A stretch of 22,653 nt of DNA from Acidobacteriota bacterium (lineage in GTDB: Bacteria; Acidobacteriota; Vicinamibacteria; Vicinamibacterales; UBA2999): NCBI GenBank assembly GCA_020851835.1, contig JADZBZ010000040.1:1-22653 (forward strand). The letters run 5' to 3'. Made by a program: the position numbers and the translations under genes. The notes beneath the pieces are model-generated. The model saw only the letters and a list, made by a program, of their open reading frames with translations, was not told the DNA's origin and made no database searches. Of this stretch, positions 1-7,356 are shown in pieces (the first letter of the stretch is position 1; each line of letters opens with the position of its first letter).

Positions 1-1
1 G

Positions 2-154
2 CACCAGCCCCTCGGGCCGAAGCGATCGCCGACGCCGCAGGGCGGCGACGCCGATCCCGTGTACGGCGCGTCCGGACCATTCCGGTGGCCGGAGTTCATT
101 CCGGTTCGTCGCGACGCCGCCGACCCGCCACCCGCACGAGCCGCCGGCGCCTAG
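2..154 (+). CDS. C-terminal tail of an unidentified protein (5' end outside window)
   Basis: The second forward frame is open from the left edge to a TAG at 152-154, giving 50 residues. About 80 percent of the codons end in G or C, and the composition is mixed (aromatic, acidic and basic residues, with a Pro/Ala-rich end), as expected for a real protein tail. The frame has no start inside the window, so neither length nor family can be given. It converges with the hydro-lyase gene on the other strand, 37 bases away. Chance opening of a short frame in high-GC DNA is the alternative, so confidence is low. Confidence 0.35.
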   Translation, partial: HQPLGPKRSPTPQGGDADPVYGASGPFRWPEFIPVRRDAADPPPARAAGA

Positions 155-191
155 GCCCAGCCCGACCGACGAGGCTCTGGCCCCCCGCCGC

Positions 192-2228
192 CTAAACCCC
201 GTATCGCTCCGGATCCCACTCGAGCCCCAGCTCGCTCGGCGGCGCCATGTAGCCGGCCAGCGCCGACGCCGCGACGACGGACGGCGAGGCCAGGAAGCCC
301 TCGCCGCCGTAGCCCATGCGGTTCTGCCAGTTGCGATTGAAGCTGGTGATGGCGCGCTGGCCCTTCGAGAGCGCGTCGGGCCCCTGGCCGAAGCAGGGTC
401 CGCACCAGCTCGCGCGAATCTGGCCGCCCACCGAGCGGAACACGTCCGCAATGGACTCCCCGCCCAGTCGCGGATCGGGCCGCTCGATCTGGCGCTTCAC
501 GCCGCCCGACCCCGGGAACACCACCAACTCCTTCTGCACCTTCGTCAGCCCCTGCGCGCGCGCCGCCACCAGCACCAGCGCGGCGGCGAGCAGGTCGTCG
601 TAGCTGCCGTTGGTGCAGGACCCAATCATCGCCTTGTCGAAGGTGAGCCGCTCGCGCGCCACCTCCTCCGCTGGAAACGCGTTGCCCGGGCTGAACGGCT
701 TGGCAATCATCGGCATGACGTCGCCGAGGACGAGCTCTTCATCGAGGTCGAAGACCGCGTCCGCGCCACACGCAATGGGCGGATACGGCAGGTCGGTCAG
801 CCCCTTCGCGCGATACCACGCGTAGGTGATGTCGTCGGGCGCGAAGATGCCGTTGAGCGCCTCGGCCTCGGCCATCATGTTCGCGATGGTGTTCCGGAAC
901 GCGATGGGCAGCTGGTGATCGCGGTCCACCAGTTCCACCGACATGCCCTGGCTCTGCTTCGCGCCCCACCGCCGCAGCAGCTCGAGGATGATGTCCTTGC
1001 CGGTGACCCACTCGCGGAGCCGGCCGCTGAAGGTGACGCGGCGCTGCTTCGCCATCGTGAAGTAGATGTAGCCGGTGGACCAGCCGAAGCCGAGCGTCGT
1101 GGAGCCGACACCCATGCCGACCGCGCCGTACGCGCCGTACGCGCGCGAGTGCGAATCCGCTCCGGGGATGAACTGCCCGGGCAGCACCAGGCCCTGCTCG
1201 GGGAAATAGAAGTGAAAGATGCCGTCGCCGGGCGTGGCGTAATACGGCTTCTCGATGCCGTGGTGCGCGGCGAACTGGCGTCCGATGCCCGTCTGCCGGT
1301 CGTCGTCTGCCCTGCCGGTGAAGACGAAGTGGTCGTTGGCGATGGCGGCCTGGCGGGGGCAGATGGCCTCGCCGCCGGTGATTTGATTGAACGTGTGGAT
1401 CGAGAAGGGTGCCGTGCCGTCGGACGCGGGGAGCAGGTCGGCGTAGACGCGCAGCGTGGCGCCCGGTTTCACGTCGGTGTCCTTGTCCACACGGTGCGCC
1501 CAGACGATCTGCTCGGTGGTGGACATGTGCCGCGCGCGCGGTTGGTCGGCCCAGGTGATTTCGGGTGTCCGCTCCACCGAGGCACGGAACTCACGGCGAC
1601 CCACCGCGAAAATACCGCCGCTCTGGCGGATCTCGTCTTCCTTGGCGCTGAGGGGTACCGGTGCATAGCTGGTCCCCTGTGTCTGGTTCGTGATGGCGCG
1701 CGAAACGGGATCGAACGTGAAGACGTCGCCGTCCCTCGCGTCGGCCACGGCCTCGGGGCTCTGCACCACGGGCAGGCCGAGGTTGAAGGCGTTCCGGCGG
1801 AAGATGTCGCCCATGTTGTGGGCGCAGATGATGACCAGCTCGAGGCCCACTTCCTCGGCGACGGCCTTGAGGCCGGCCGGCGACATCTCGCGCGAGCTGC
1901 CGATGGCGAAGCGATCGCCTGCGATCACGAAGGTCTGTCCGGCGTGCACTCTGGCGCGGAAATCCGGCATCAGGTAGCGGAAGGCGCCCGCCTTCCAGCG
2001 CTCGTCCAGGGTGTCGAGGCTCTCCGACACGCAGTCGGCCGCAGGCGTGATCTGGTCGGTGTCGATGGCGTCGAGTTTCTTGCCGGGCGTCTTCGGATCC
2101 CAGAAGATGAGGGCCGTGCCACGGACGAGGCGCAGGCTGCCGGCCACGGGTATATCCCCGGGACGCGGCCCCGGCAGCGTGTCGAGCGTCACGCCAGGCT
2201 TCAGATGGGCAGGCTTCGCGGTCTGCAT
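192..2228 (-). CDS. Aconitase-superfamily hydro-lyase, swivel domain first (LeuD-LeuC order)
   Basis: This 678-residue protein joins both halves of an aconitase/isopropylmalate dehydratase in one chain, with the small swivel domain at the N-terminus (about residues 20-225; GSSRE motif) and the [4Fe-4S] catalytic domain after it (about 230-678). The catalytic part shows the DSH motif with a Gly-rich stretch behind it, GSCTNG with Cys538, and CGPC with Cys609 and Cys612, which are the three expected cluster ligands. The family dehydrates and rehydrates hydroxy-acids by moving a hydroxyl between neighbouring carbons. The domain order is the reverse of classical aconitase (catalytic first, swivel last). 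The substrate cannot be read: isopropylmalate, homocitrate, citrate or a substituted malate are all possible. The start is an ATG at 2228 with no clear Shine-Dalgarno sequence. No leuB or other pathway gene is adjacent, so it appears to stand alone. The family is certain, the reaction is not. Confidence 0.9.
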   Translation of the reverse strand: MQTAKPAHLKPGVTLDTLPGPRPGDIPVAGSLRLVRGTALIFWDPKTPGKKLDAIDTDQITPAADCVSESLDTLDERWKAGAFRYLMPDFRARVHAGQTFVIAGDRFAIGSSREMSPAGLKAVAEEVGLELVIICAHNMGDIFRRNAFNLGLPVVQSPEAVADARDGDVFTFDPVSRAITNQTQGTSYAPVPLSAKEDEIRQSGGIFAVGRREFRASVERTPEITWADQPRARHMSTTEQIVWAHRVDKDTDVKPGATLRVYADLLPASDGTAPFSIHTFNQITGGEAICPRQAAIANDHFVFTGRADDDRQTGIGRQFAAHHGIEKPYYATPGDGIFHFYFPEQGLVLPGQFIPGADSHSRAYGAYGAVGMGVGSTTLGFGWSTGYIYFTMAKQRRVTFSGRLREWVTGKDIILELLRRWGAKQSQGMSVELVDRDHQLPIAFRNTIANMMAEAEALNGIFAPDDITYAWYRAKGLTDLPYPPIACGADAVFDLDEELVLGDVMPMIAKPFSPGNAFPAEEVARERLTFDKAMIGSCTNGSYDDLLAAALVLVAARAQGLTKVQKELVVFPGSGGVKRQIERPDPRLGGESIADVFRSVGGQIRASWCGPCFGQGPDALSKGQRAITSFNRNWQNRMGYGGEGFLASPSVVAASALAGYMAPPSELGLEWDPERYGV

Positions 2229-2244
2229 AACCGATCGATGATCG

Positions 2245-2250
2245 ATAATA
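2245..2250 (-). promoter_or_regulatory. Possible -10 box for the hydro-lyase gene
   Basis: On the minus strand the hexamer TATTAT (five of six matches to TATAAT) lies 16 bases upstream of the ATG at 2228, in otherwise GC-rich DNA. It would give a very short leader. No good -35 hexamer is visible at 16-18 bases, so this is tentative. Confidence 0.25.
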
Positions 2251-2500
2251 GCAGGCGCACCGCCGATGCCCGCCTCACATCAATCCCCTCGACACGCTCG
2301 CATCCCGGCAACTGCTCGTGCTGGCGATGGCGGGATGATTTTCCTGATATTTCTTACACGTCCACCCCGCCCAGGAGTAGCCTCGAAGCGAGACGCGGTG
2401 CGCAGAAACCCCCTGGGCTGCGCTCATGCCCCCGCTACCAACCGCGTGCGGTGACTCGTTCGGCGCCAGTGCGCTGCTGGATGCGTCCAAAGGGGATGCA

Positions 2501-2839
2501 ATGACGCAAACGTCTGTCTCGTCGGCGCTCTCCGGCGTCCGCGTCGCTGCGGCTGCCCTGGGCATCCTGGCCGCCGGCGCCGCTTCGGCGTCGGCTCAAA
2601 CACAGGCACCGTCTGTCGGTGCAGCGGGCAATTTCGCGCTGCTTGGAGGGCAGACCGTGACCAACACCGGCGCCCCGACCGCAACTGGTGACGTCGGGAC
2701 TGCGCCCGGCACCGGCGCATCGCCGGTAACCGGCTTCCCTCCGGGAACGCTTGCCACCGGCTTCTCGATCCATCAGGGCGATGCCGTTGGGGCCGGCCAG
2801 CAGCCGAGGTCAGGCCAGCAGCTCGTCCCTGGGGGCTGA
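2501..2839 (+). pseudogene. Truncated secreted ice-binding-like protein (DUF3494 start)
   Basis: An ATG at 2501 with AGGGG six bases upstream begins a 112-residue frame. Residues 1-33 form a signal peptide ending in ASASAQ. The mature part starts like the DUF3494 ice-binding/adhesin family: an AGNFALLGG motif, then VTNTG, GDVGTAPG and VTGFPPG, then the GDAVGAGQ segment. Members of this family normally continue for roughly 200 residues of beta-solenoid, but here the frame ends about 15 residues after the last recognisable motif, in a Gln/Gly-rich tail. I read the next frame over and did not find the rest of the domain, so this looks like a 3' deletion rather than a single frameshift. The family binds ice or acts in surface adhesion, but such a fragment is unlikely to fold. 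The lost part may have been replaced by the toxin-antitoxin DNA next to it. An upstream ATG at 2426 is in frame but has no signal-peptide logic. Confidence 0.65.
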
Positions 2840-2877
2840 TGACGGGCACGTCCGGCCCCTCGCTCGTCGCGAGCTGC

Positions 2878-3309
2878 CTACACCAGGGGATTGCGTGTCG
2901 TGAGGCCCGAGAAGCGCGAGAAATCCCGGTCGGCCGTCCACAGCTCCGTCGCGCGATGGTGGAGGCACAGCGCGGCGATGCGCGCATCGTGTACCTGACC
3001 GCCGCGCGGTCGAGACGCGTCGAGCAGGTCCGCAAGCGCGTTCCAGTAGCCGGGGCCTTCGCTGAGCAGCACCATGGTGGGTGAGGCGAGCCATGCCTCG
3101 ATCTGGACCGCGGCGGCCGGGTGCGGGGTCGGCGGAGCGTAGATACGCGGGTGCGTCACGATGGCCAGGAACTCGTGCAGGCAGGGCCACGGGATCGCCC
3201 ATGGCGCGGAACCTTCCGCGAGCGAACGCACGGCGAGCACTGCTGGCGCGTGCCAGTGCGAGTCCTTGCGGTGCGCGTAGACGAGCAGGTTGGTGTCGAC
3301 CGCGATCAC
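2878..3309 (-). CDS. vapC: PIN-domain toxin, VapC type
   Basis: This 143-residue protein has the layout of a PIN-domain ribonuclease. It begins IAVDTNLLVYA with the first acidic residue Asp5, has a Glu in CLHEFL near residue 46, an Asp in VHDARIA near 108, and a final acidic pair in TADRDF near 127. These four positions form the Mg2+ site of VapC-type endoribonucleases, which cleave tRNA or rRNA when released from their antitoxin. The start is a GTG at 3309 whose GTGA overlaps the stop codon of the antitoxin gene, so the two are translationally coupled. The gene sits beside a truncated gene, as mobile toxin-antitoxin modules often do. The RNA target cannot be predicted. The PIN identification is firm and the toxin role follows from the paired gene. 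Confidence 0.85.
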   Translation of the reverse strand: MIAVDTNLLVYAHRKDSHWHAPAVLAVRSLAEGSAPWAIPWPCLHEFLAIVTHPRIYAPPTPHPAAAVQIEAWLASPTMVLLSEGPGYWNALADLLDASRPRGGQVHDARIAALCLHHRATELWTADRDFSRFSGLTTRNPLV

Positions 3310-3551
3310 GCGCCGCGACCCTCGTAGATGAGGTCGCGAACCTCGAACCAGCGGCCTTCTTCCATGCCAGGTTGAACGCCCGTCCCGGCGAATCCCGCGT
3401 CCTTCAGTCGAAAGCCCTTGCGTGCGCCGCGGGCGGCGACGACCGTGCGCAAGCCCTCCTCCACGAGGACGCGCAGAGTCACGCCCTCTTTGCGTGCCAG
3501 GCGCTTGGCCTCCTCGAGCACCGGCGTGGCAATCTCTATGGTCGTCTTCAT
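3306..3551 (-). CDS. vapB: VapB-type antitoxin, ribbon-helix-helix
   Basis: This 81-residue protein begins MKTTIEIATPVLEEAKRLA, the pattern of a short beta strand followed by a helix in ribbon-helix-helix DNA-binding antitoxins. The C-terminal half (FEVRDLIYEG) would be the flexible part that wraps the toxin. I chose the ATG at 3551 because it begins directly at the conserved beta strand and has GGTGA about seven bases upstream. An in-frame ATG at 3563 would add four residues, and a longer upstream extension is proline/arginine-rich and unlikely. Its stop overlaps the toxin start. VapB proteins neutralise VapC and, with it, repress their own promoter, which fits the near-palindrome over the start codon. 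Confidence 0.82.
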   Translation of the reverse strand: MKTTIEIATPVLEEAKRLARKEGVTLRVLVEEGLRTVVAARGARKGFRLKDAGFAGTGVQPGMEEGRWFEVRDLIYEGRGA

Positions 3552-3565
3552 ATGGGTCACCATAT
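3550..3565. promoter_or_regulatory. Candidate VapB operator (inverted repeat over start codon)
   Basis: The six-base arms ATATGG and CCATAT are exact inverted repeats around a 4-base spacer (GTCA), placed over and just upstream of the antitoxin ATG. Antitoxins of this type commonly bind such short inverted repeats to autoregulate. The position supports the reading; no binding data are implied. Confidence 0.4.
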
Positions 3566-3585
3566 CACGAGGATGGGATTGTTGG

Positions 3586-3765
3586 GCGTGGAGTTCGGCC
3601 GGGCGACCTCCTGGAGGTGGGCGCGTCGCTCGCCCCGGCCCCACGGTCACCCTCGCCGACGCCTACATCGTCCTGCAGACGCGCGGCGGGCAGATGATGT
3701 CGTGGACCGGCGGCGGGCTGGTATCCGGCCATCCGATCTTCCTGGATGTGATCGCAGCGGAGCGT
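3586..3765 (+). pseudogene. Coding-like scrap between vapB and the mannosyltransferase
   Basis: In the frame beginning at 3640 the + strand reads TVTLADAYIVLQTRGGQMMS followed by a WTGGG-LVSGHP-IFLDVIA stretch, with protein-like hydrophobic/polar alternation. Just upstream, a different frame reads GDLLEVGASLAP, so the piece seems to carry a frame break near 3635. There is no start codon or ribosome binding site and it runs into the convergent gene. From memory, the phrase resembles closing segments of large secreted proteins, but I cannot name a family. Chance is a fair alternative. Confidence 0.2.
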
Positions 3766-3783
3766 AGTACGACATCGGCGTCG

Positions 3784-4920
3784 TTAGTACAGCGGTCGCC
3801 ATATGAAGAAGAAGCCCGCGACCACGGCTTCGGCGACCAGGCTGATCGCGAGGACCGGCCTCCAGACTCGATCACCTAGGTCAGACGCCATCCACAAGTA
3901 GATCGGGAACAGCACGCTGCTGTAGCGTCCCAATGACGGCAGTCCACCGCCGACGACCGGGACCATTACACCGGAGACTAGAAAGGCGGCCATGCCGAGG
4001 CCCCATCGGCGGCCGACTGGCCATGCTGCGAGCAGCACAAACCCCGCTGCCAGTCCATTCACCAGTAACTCTGGTGATTCGGCGGCGAACCGGAGGGGAC
4101 TTGAGAACAGGTGAGTAAGGAAGTCGCTCGCTGTGGCTACGGGGCTGCGGAAGCCGCGCCCCCAACCCTCCTGAGCCTTGACCCACGACAAGGGGTCCCC
4201 CGTCAGGCCATAGACAAAGGCGCAATAGACGGACACCCCGAGGAGCGGTCCCAAGGTCGCGAGGGCTGGTGCCACCCTTTCGGCAGGCGGGCGATGCCGT
4301 TCGCGAGCCGTGAACAGGCTTCCGGCCAGGAGGAGGAACAGAATGGCCCCATTGGGTCTGGTTAGGCCGGCGACAATGCCGAAAACGGTGGCGTTCACGA
4401 ACCGTCCCGACCAGAGATAGAAGGTTGCGGCGACGCAACAGAGGAGGAACAGCGATTCGGTGTAGGGCAGACCGAAGTAGATGGCGAACGGATAGCAAGC
4501 GCAGAACAGCATCGCTCGGGTCGCCGATACTTGATCGACGACCTCGGCCACGAGCCGCCAGAGGTACCACAGCGCGACCGCGAACAACGCCGTCGATAGC
4601 CCCACTCCCACCCAGTTCCAGGCCACATTCGAACGGCTCACCCCGAACACCGTCGCGGTCAATCGCAGCAGAAAGGGATAGGCAGGAAAAAAGGCGAGGT
4701 TCTCGAATCGACCAAGGACGCCGTCCCAGCGGTACCCATGGCTCGCCAGCCCGACGTACCATCCCGTGTCCCACCTGGCGGGAAGGTCAAGAAGTGGGTT
4801 GGCGTGCGTCGGCGGCGGGGCGCGAAAACCATCAGGGAAGCCTACGACCTCGACCGCCACCCAGCCGGCCGCGAAGACGAGCACCCCTCGTTGCCGTGGC
4901 CACCAAGAAGCAAAAAGCAA
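3784..4920 (-). CDS. PIG-V-like polytopic mannosyltransferase (GT-C fold)
   Basis: This 378-residue membrane protein has about eight to ten hydrophobic segments, beginning at residues 12-27. After the first segment comes RWDTGWY (residues 49-55) with Asp51, the loop acidic residue expected as catalytic in GT-C glycosyltransferases. FFPAYP follows at 77-82, then YTESLFLL, and TRPNG in a later loop. This combination is typical of the PIG-V/mannosyltransferase family, which in eukaryotes adds the second mannose to GPI anchors. Bacterial members are thought to use lipid-linked sugars on the outer face of the inner membrane; donor and acceptor are unknown here. The start is a TTG at 4920. The frame is open further upstream but holds no other ATG, GTG or TTG before the beta-helix gene. 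It lies 92 bases downstream of that gene in the same direction, so co-transcription is possible. Confidence 0.78.
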   Translation of the reverse strand: MLFASWWPRQRGVLVFAAGWVAVEVVGFPDGFRAPPPTHANPLLDLPARWDTGWYVGLASHGYRWDGVLGRFENLAFFPAYPFLLRLTATVFGVSRSNVAWNWVGVGLSTALFAVALWYLWRLVAEVVDQVSATRAMLFCACYPFAIYFGLPYTESLFLLCCVAATFYLWSGRFVNATVFGIVAGLTRPNGAILFLLLAGSLFTARERHRPPAERVAPALATLGPLLGVSVYCAFVYGLTGDPLSWVKAQEGWGRGFRSPVATASDFLTHLFSSPLRFAAESPELLVNGLAAGFVLLAAWPVGRRWGLGMAAFLVSGVMVPVVGGGLPSLGRYSSVLFPIYLWMASDLGDRVWRPVLAISLVAEAVVAGFFFIWRPLY

Positions 4921-5012
4921 GGACTCGGGCGCTCTGCCGCATCGCGCCGCATCGTACCATTCCCGCGGTCGCCAGTCTTCGAGTGCACCGGCGACCGCGG
5001 GCGCCCTGCGCT

Positions 5013-6695
5013 CTACCGAACGTAGACGATGATTGCGGAGGATGCCTTTGATCCGCCACGGTTGTCATACGCCACGGCCTGCACGACGTAGTCGCCGTAC
5101 GGGACGCCGCTCGCTGTCAGCGAGAAGGGAGCGGCCGTATCAGACGCGAGGAGGCCGCCATTCACGTAGAAGTCCACGCGCGCGACTGTCCCGTCTGGAT
5201 CGCTCGCTGACGTGCTGACGGTCACGGTCGAGCCCACGGGATAGACCGTGCCAGACGCGGGCGCCGTGAACGAGACTAGCGGAGCCGCGTTCACCGTCAC
5301 GACGACGGGAGCCGATGTGGGGCCAAATCCACTACTGTCACACGCCACCGTGGTGAGCGTGAAGATTCCTGGCGGCGCATTGGTCGACGTCAGCGAAAAC
5401 GGGGCTGAATAGTCGGACCCCAACAGAGTGGAACCGGCATAGAAATCGACGCGTGCCGGACTCGAGTCGGGGTCGCTGGCATCCGCGTACAGCGTGACTG
5501 ATGCGCCCTCCTGATAGAGGAAACCCGTTGCCGGCGACTCAATGCGGCTCGACGGCGGAGCATCGGCGTACGGCGTACACCCCCCGGGGCTATAGGTCCG
5601 ATACACCGAGCCCGGCTGCAGCAGTGCTGACCCCGTTGCCCCTGTTGTGTACTCAGCGGGCCAACTGCACGAGAGCCCGTACGTACCCTTTGCGCCGTAT
5701 ACGGTGTTGTACCGGATCTCGCCGCTGGCGACATGGTCCACGGCGAGGTTTACGACAGCGCCCGTAATCGTGTTGTAGACAATCTGGCCAACCGCCGAGG
5801 CGAAAGTGCCGCTCCATCCCCACGGCCCCTCTCCGACGAAGATGCCGTACGCCAGCTTGTCGTATCCGGATTCAATCACATTGTCGGAGATGAGGGAGCC
5901 CGCTTGGTTGAACTCACCGCGAATATGAATGCCCGCGAACCCGTGCGCGGTGGTGTTGCGGATGGTATTGAATCTGACTTGGCATCCCGTGGCGGCATCG
6001 AGGCCGACGACGATGCCCACGTCGGTCGCGTTCTCGATGTAGTTGCTTGTAACGCTACTGTTAACGCACTGGATCGTGCTGATTGCGTCCGCAAACGGCT
6101 GGGCCCCTGACGCCTGGCCTTCGGGAAAACCCAAGTCGAAGAACGAGTTCGTGTACACCTGGTAGCCGCTGCCGCTGACTTCGAGTGCGCTGCCGCACAT
6201 GGCGTTCTCGAACGCGTTGTTCTTGATAACGCAGTTGTTGCCCTTGACGGACGCGATCATGCCATTCGGCCGATAGTTGTCGTTGCAGATCGTGGCGTAG
6301 AGCGTTCGGTTGTTCTTGTTGCCGTCCCAGTTGATCCAGGAGATCTCCCAATTGTCTAGGGCAACCCCTTTTCGATTGGAAATCATCACTCCATTGAGGC
6401 CCGGCATCGCGACGATCCGCGCTTGGGTCGGAGCGGAAGCAGATGAGAGAACGGTTCCGTTGACGGCCAGGCGGAGCCCACTGGCGAGTAGGTATCCTGG
6501 GCTGCCGGGACTGAGCAGACTCGTCCCACCTGCATCGAGGCACGCCTGTAACGCAGCATCGTCCGCAACGCTGTCGTTTGGATTGGCGCCAGTGCAGTGA
6601 TTTTGCGCTGAAGCAAGTGATGGAGAAAATAGAAGCACGGTGAGCCCGACGGTGCTAATTCGTGCGGCCGCGGTTGTCATGGAGATATCTCGCAT
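5013..6695 (-). CDS. Secreted right-handed beta-helix protein with two Ig-like domains
   Basis: This 560-residue exported protein starts with a signal peptide (residues 1-31, ending SLASAQ). Residues about 65-375 repeat short Asn-rich strands such as NCVIKNNAFENA, SVTSNYIENATD, CQVRFNTIRNTTAHG and SLISDNVIESG, the asparagine-ladder pattern of pectate-lyase-like parallel beta-helices. Two similar Ig-like domains follow (about 380-469 and 470-560). Each carries a DPD motif and the RVDFY segment typical of the bacterial Ig family found in carbohydrate-active proteins (Big_17-like). The likely role is binding or cleaving extracellular polysaccharide. No catalytic set can be assigned, so lyase activity is not claimed. 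An in-frame GTG at 6770 would place 25 extra residues before the signal peptide; the ATG at 6695 or the one at 6680 is more plausible, and neither has a strong ribosome binding site. Confidence 0.75.
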   Translation of the reverse strand: MRDISMTTAAARISTVGLTVLLFSPSLASAQNHCTGANPNDSVADDAALQACLDAGGTSLLSPGSPGYLLASGLRLAVNGTVLSSASAPTQARIVAMPGLNGVMISNRKGVALDNWEISWINWDGNKNNRTLYATICNDNYRPNGMIASVKGNNCVIKNNAFENAMCGSALEVSGSGYQVYTNSFFDLGFPEGQASGAQPFADAISTIQCVNSSVTSNYIENATDVGIVVGLDAATGCQVRFNTIRNTTAHGFAGIHIRGEFNQAGSLISDNVIESGYDKLAYGIFVGEGPWGWSGTFASAVGQIVYNTITGAVVNLAVDHVASGEIRYNTVYGAKGTYGLSCSWPAEYTTGATGSALLQPGSVYRTYSPGGCTPYADAPPSSRIESPATGFLYQEGASVTLYADASDPDSSPARVDFYAGSTLLGSDYSAPFSLTSTNAPPGIFTLTTVACDSSGFGPTSAPVVVTVNAAPLVSFTAPASGTVYPVGSTVTVSTSASDPDGTVARVDFYVNGGLLASDTAAPFSLTASGVPYGDYVVQAVAYDNRGGSKASSAIIVYVR

Positions 6696-6861
6696 TGAGA
6701 ACGTCAGCCGATAGTCACCATAAACGGGGTGGGTGGTTAACCGAAGGCCTGTTATCAGCTCCTGGCGCACGGCGTGGTCACGCTGCGCCCCCAGGCACAG
6801 CAGACGGTAACCTGCCTACTTCGTCACGACGCACCATGCGAGGCAGTCTACCCGCCCCGAG

Positions 6862-7356
6862 TCACGGTGCGCGGTAGACCACCCGTCGTTCGGGACGACG
6901 ACGTAGGGCGTCGATGACCGCGCCGACGCCGGCGCCAATCGCCGCACCCAGCGCCACGCCGCGTGCCGTTTTGCCAGCACTGACCGAATCGCTGGAGCTA
7001 TTGACGCCGACGACGACGATGCCGGCGTACCCGGCGCCGATGCCGGAGCCAATCAGCGTCCCGTTCAGCACCGAGTCAGCGCGACCCTCGTGGATGGTCG
7101 TGATCCTGGTGATTGAAGGCCAGCGCATCACGTGGCCTTCGGCGCTCTGGTCCGACACCTCGAATTCGGTCGGCTCGACCCGCACGATCGTGCCGGCGAC
7201 CTTGGTGCCTCCCCTCTGCCTTACTTCGACGACGTCGCCGATTGCGAGACGTGGTCTGGGTGGGGCCGCAGCACTCGACCCGGCGTGGTGAGTCGCGCAG
7301 CCCGCCACGCTGGCAAGGGCCAGCACTGCGCAGGCGAAACGTCCTTGGCGCGTCAT
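6862..7356 (-). CDS. Predicted lipoprotein with glycine-zipper-like segment
   Basis: This 164-residue protein begins with a lipoprotein signal whose lipobox is VAGC, with Cys20 as the lipidated residue. Residues 36-95 look like a small beta-barrel fold (IGDVVEVRQRGG, VAGTIVRVEPTEFEV, ITRITTI), in the style of SH3/Sm-like surface-charge domains. The rest is Gly/Ala-rich with IGSGIGAGYAG and GAAIGAGVGAVIDAL, resembling the glycine-zipper membrane hairpins of envelope lipoproteins. Its ATG overlaps the stop of the preceding gene by ATGA, so it is the last cistron of a small operon. No named family is recognised; envelope location is the only supported statement. Confidence 0.72.
   Translation of the reverse strand: MTRQGRFACAVLALASVAGCATHHAGSSAAAPPRPRLAIGDVVEVRQRGGTKVAGTIVRVEPTEFEVSDQSAEGHVMRWPSITRITTIHEGRADSVLNGTLIGSGIGAGYAGIVVVGVNSSSDSVSAGKTARGVALGAAIGAGVGAVIDALRRRPERRVVYRAP

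Noticed and set aside
2232..2246. Repeated ATCGAT pieces ahead of the hydro-lyase gene as an operator
   Set aside because: The arrangement is an overlapping low-complexity run of GATC-type words, not a clear inverted repeat with spacing.
915..2504. Long plus-strand open frame opposite the hydro-lyase
   Set aside because: It shadows a gene with all cluster cysteines, has no ribosome binding site and a composition without recognisable domains.
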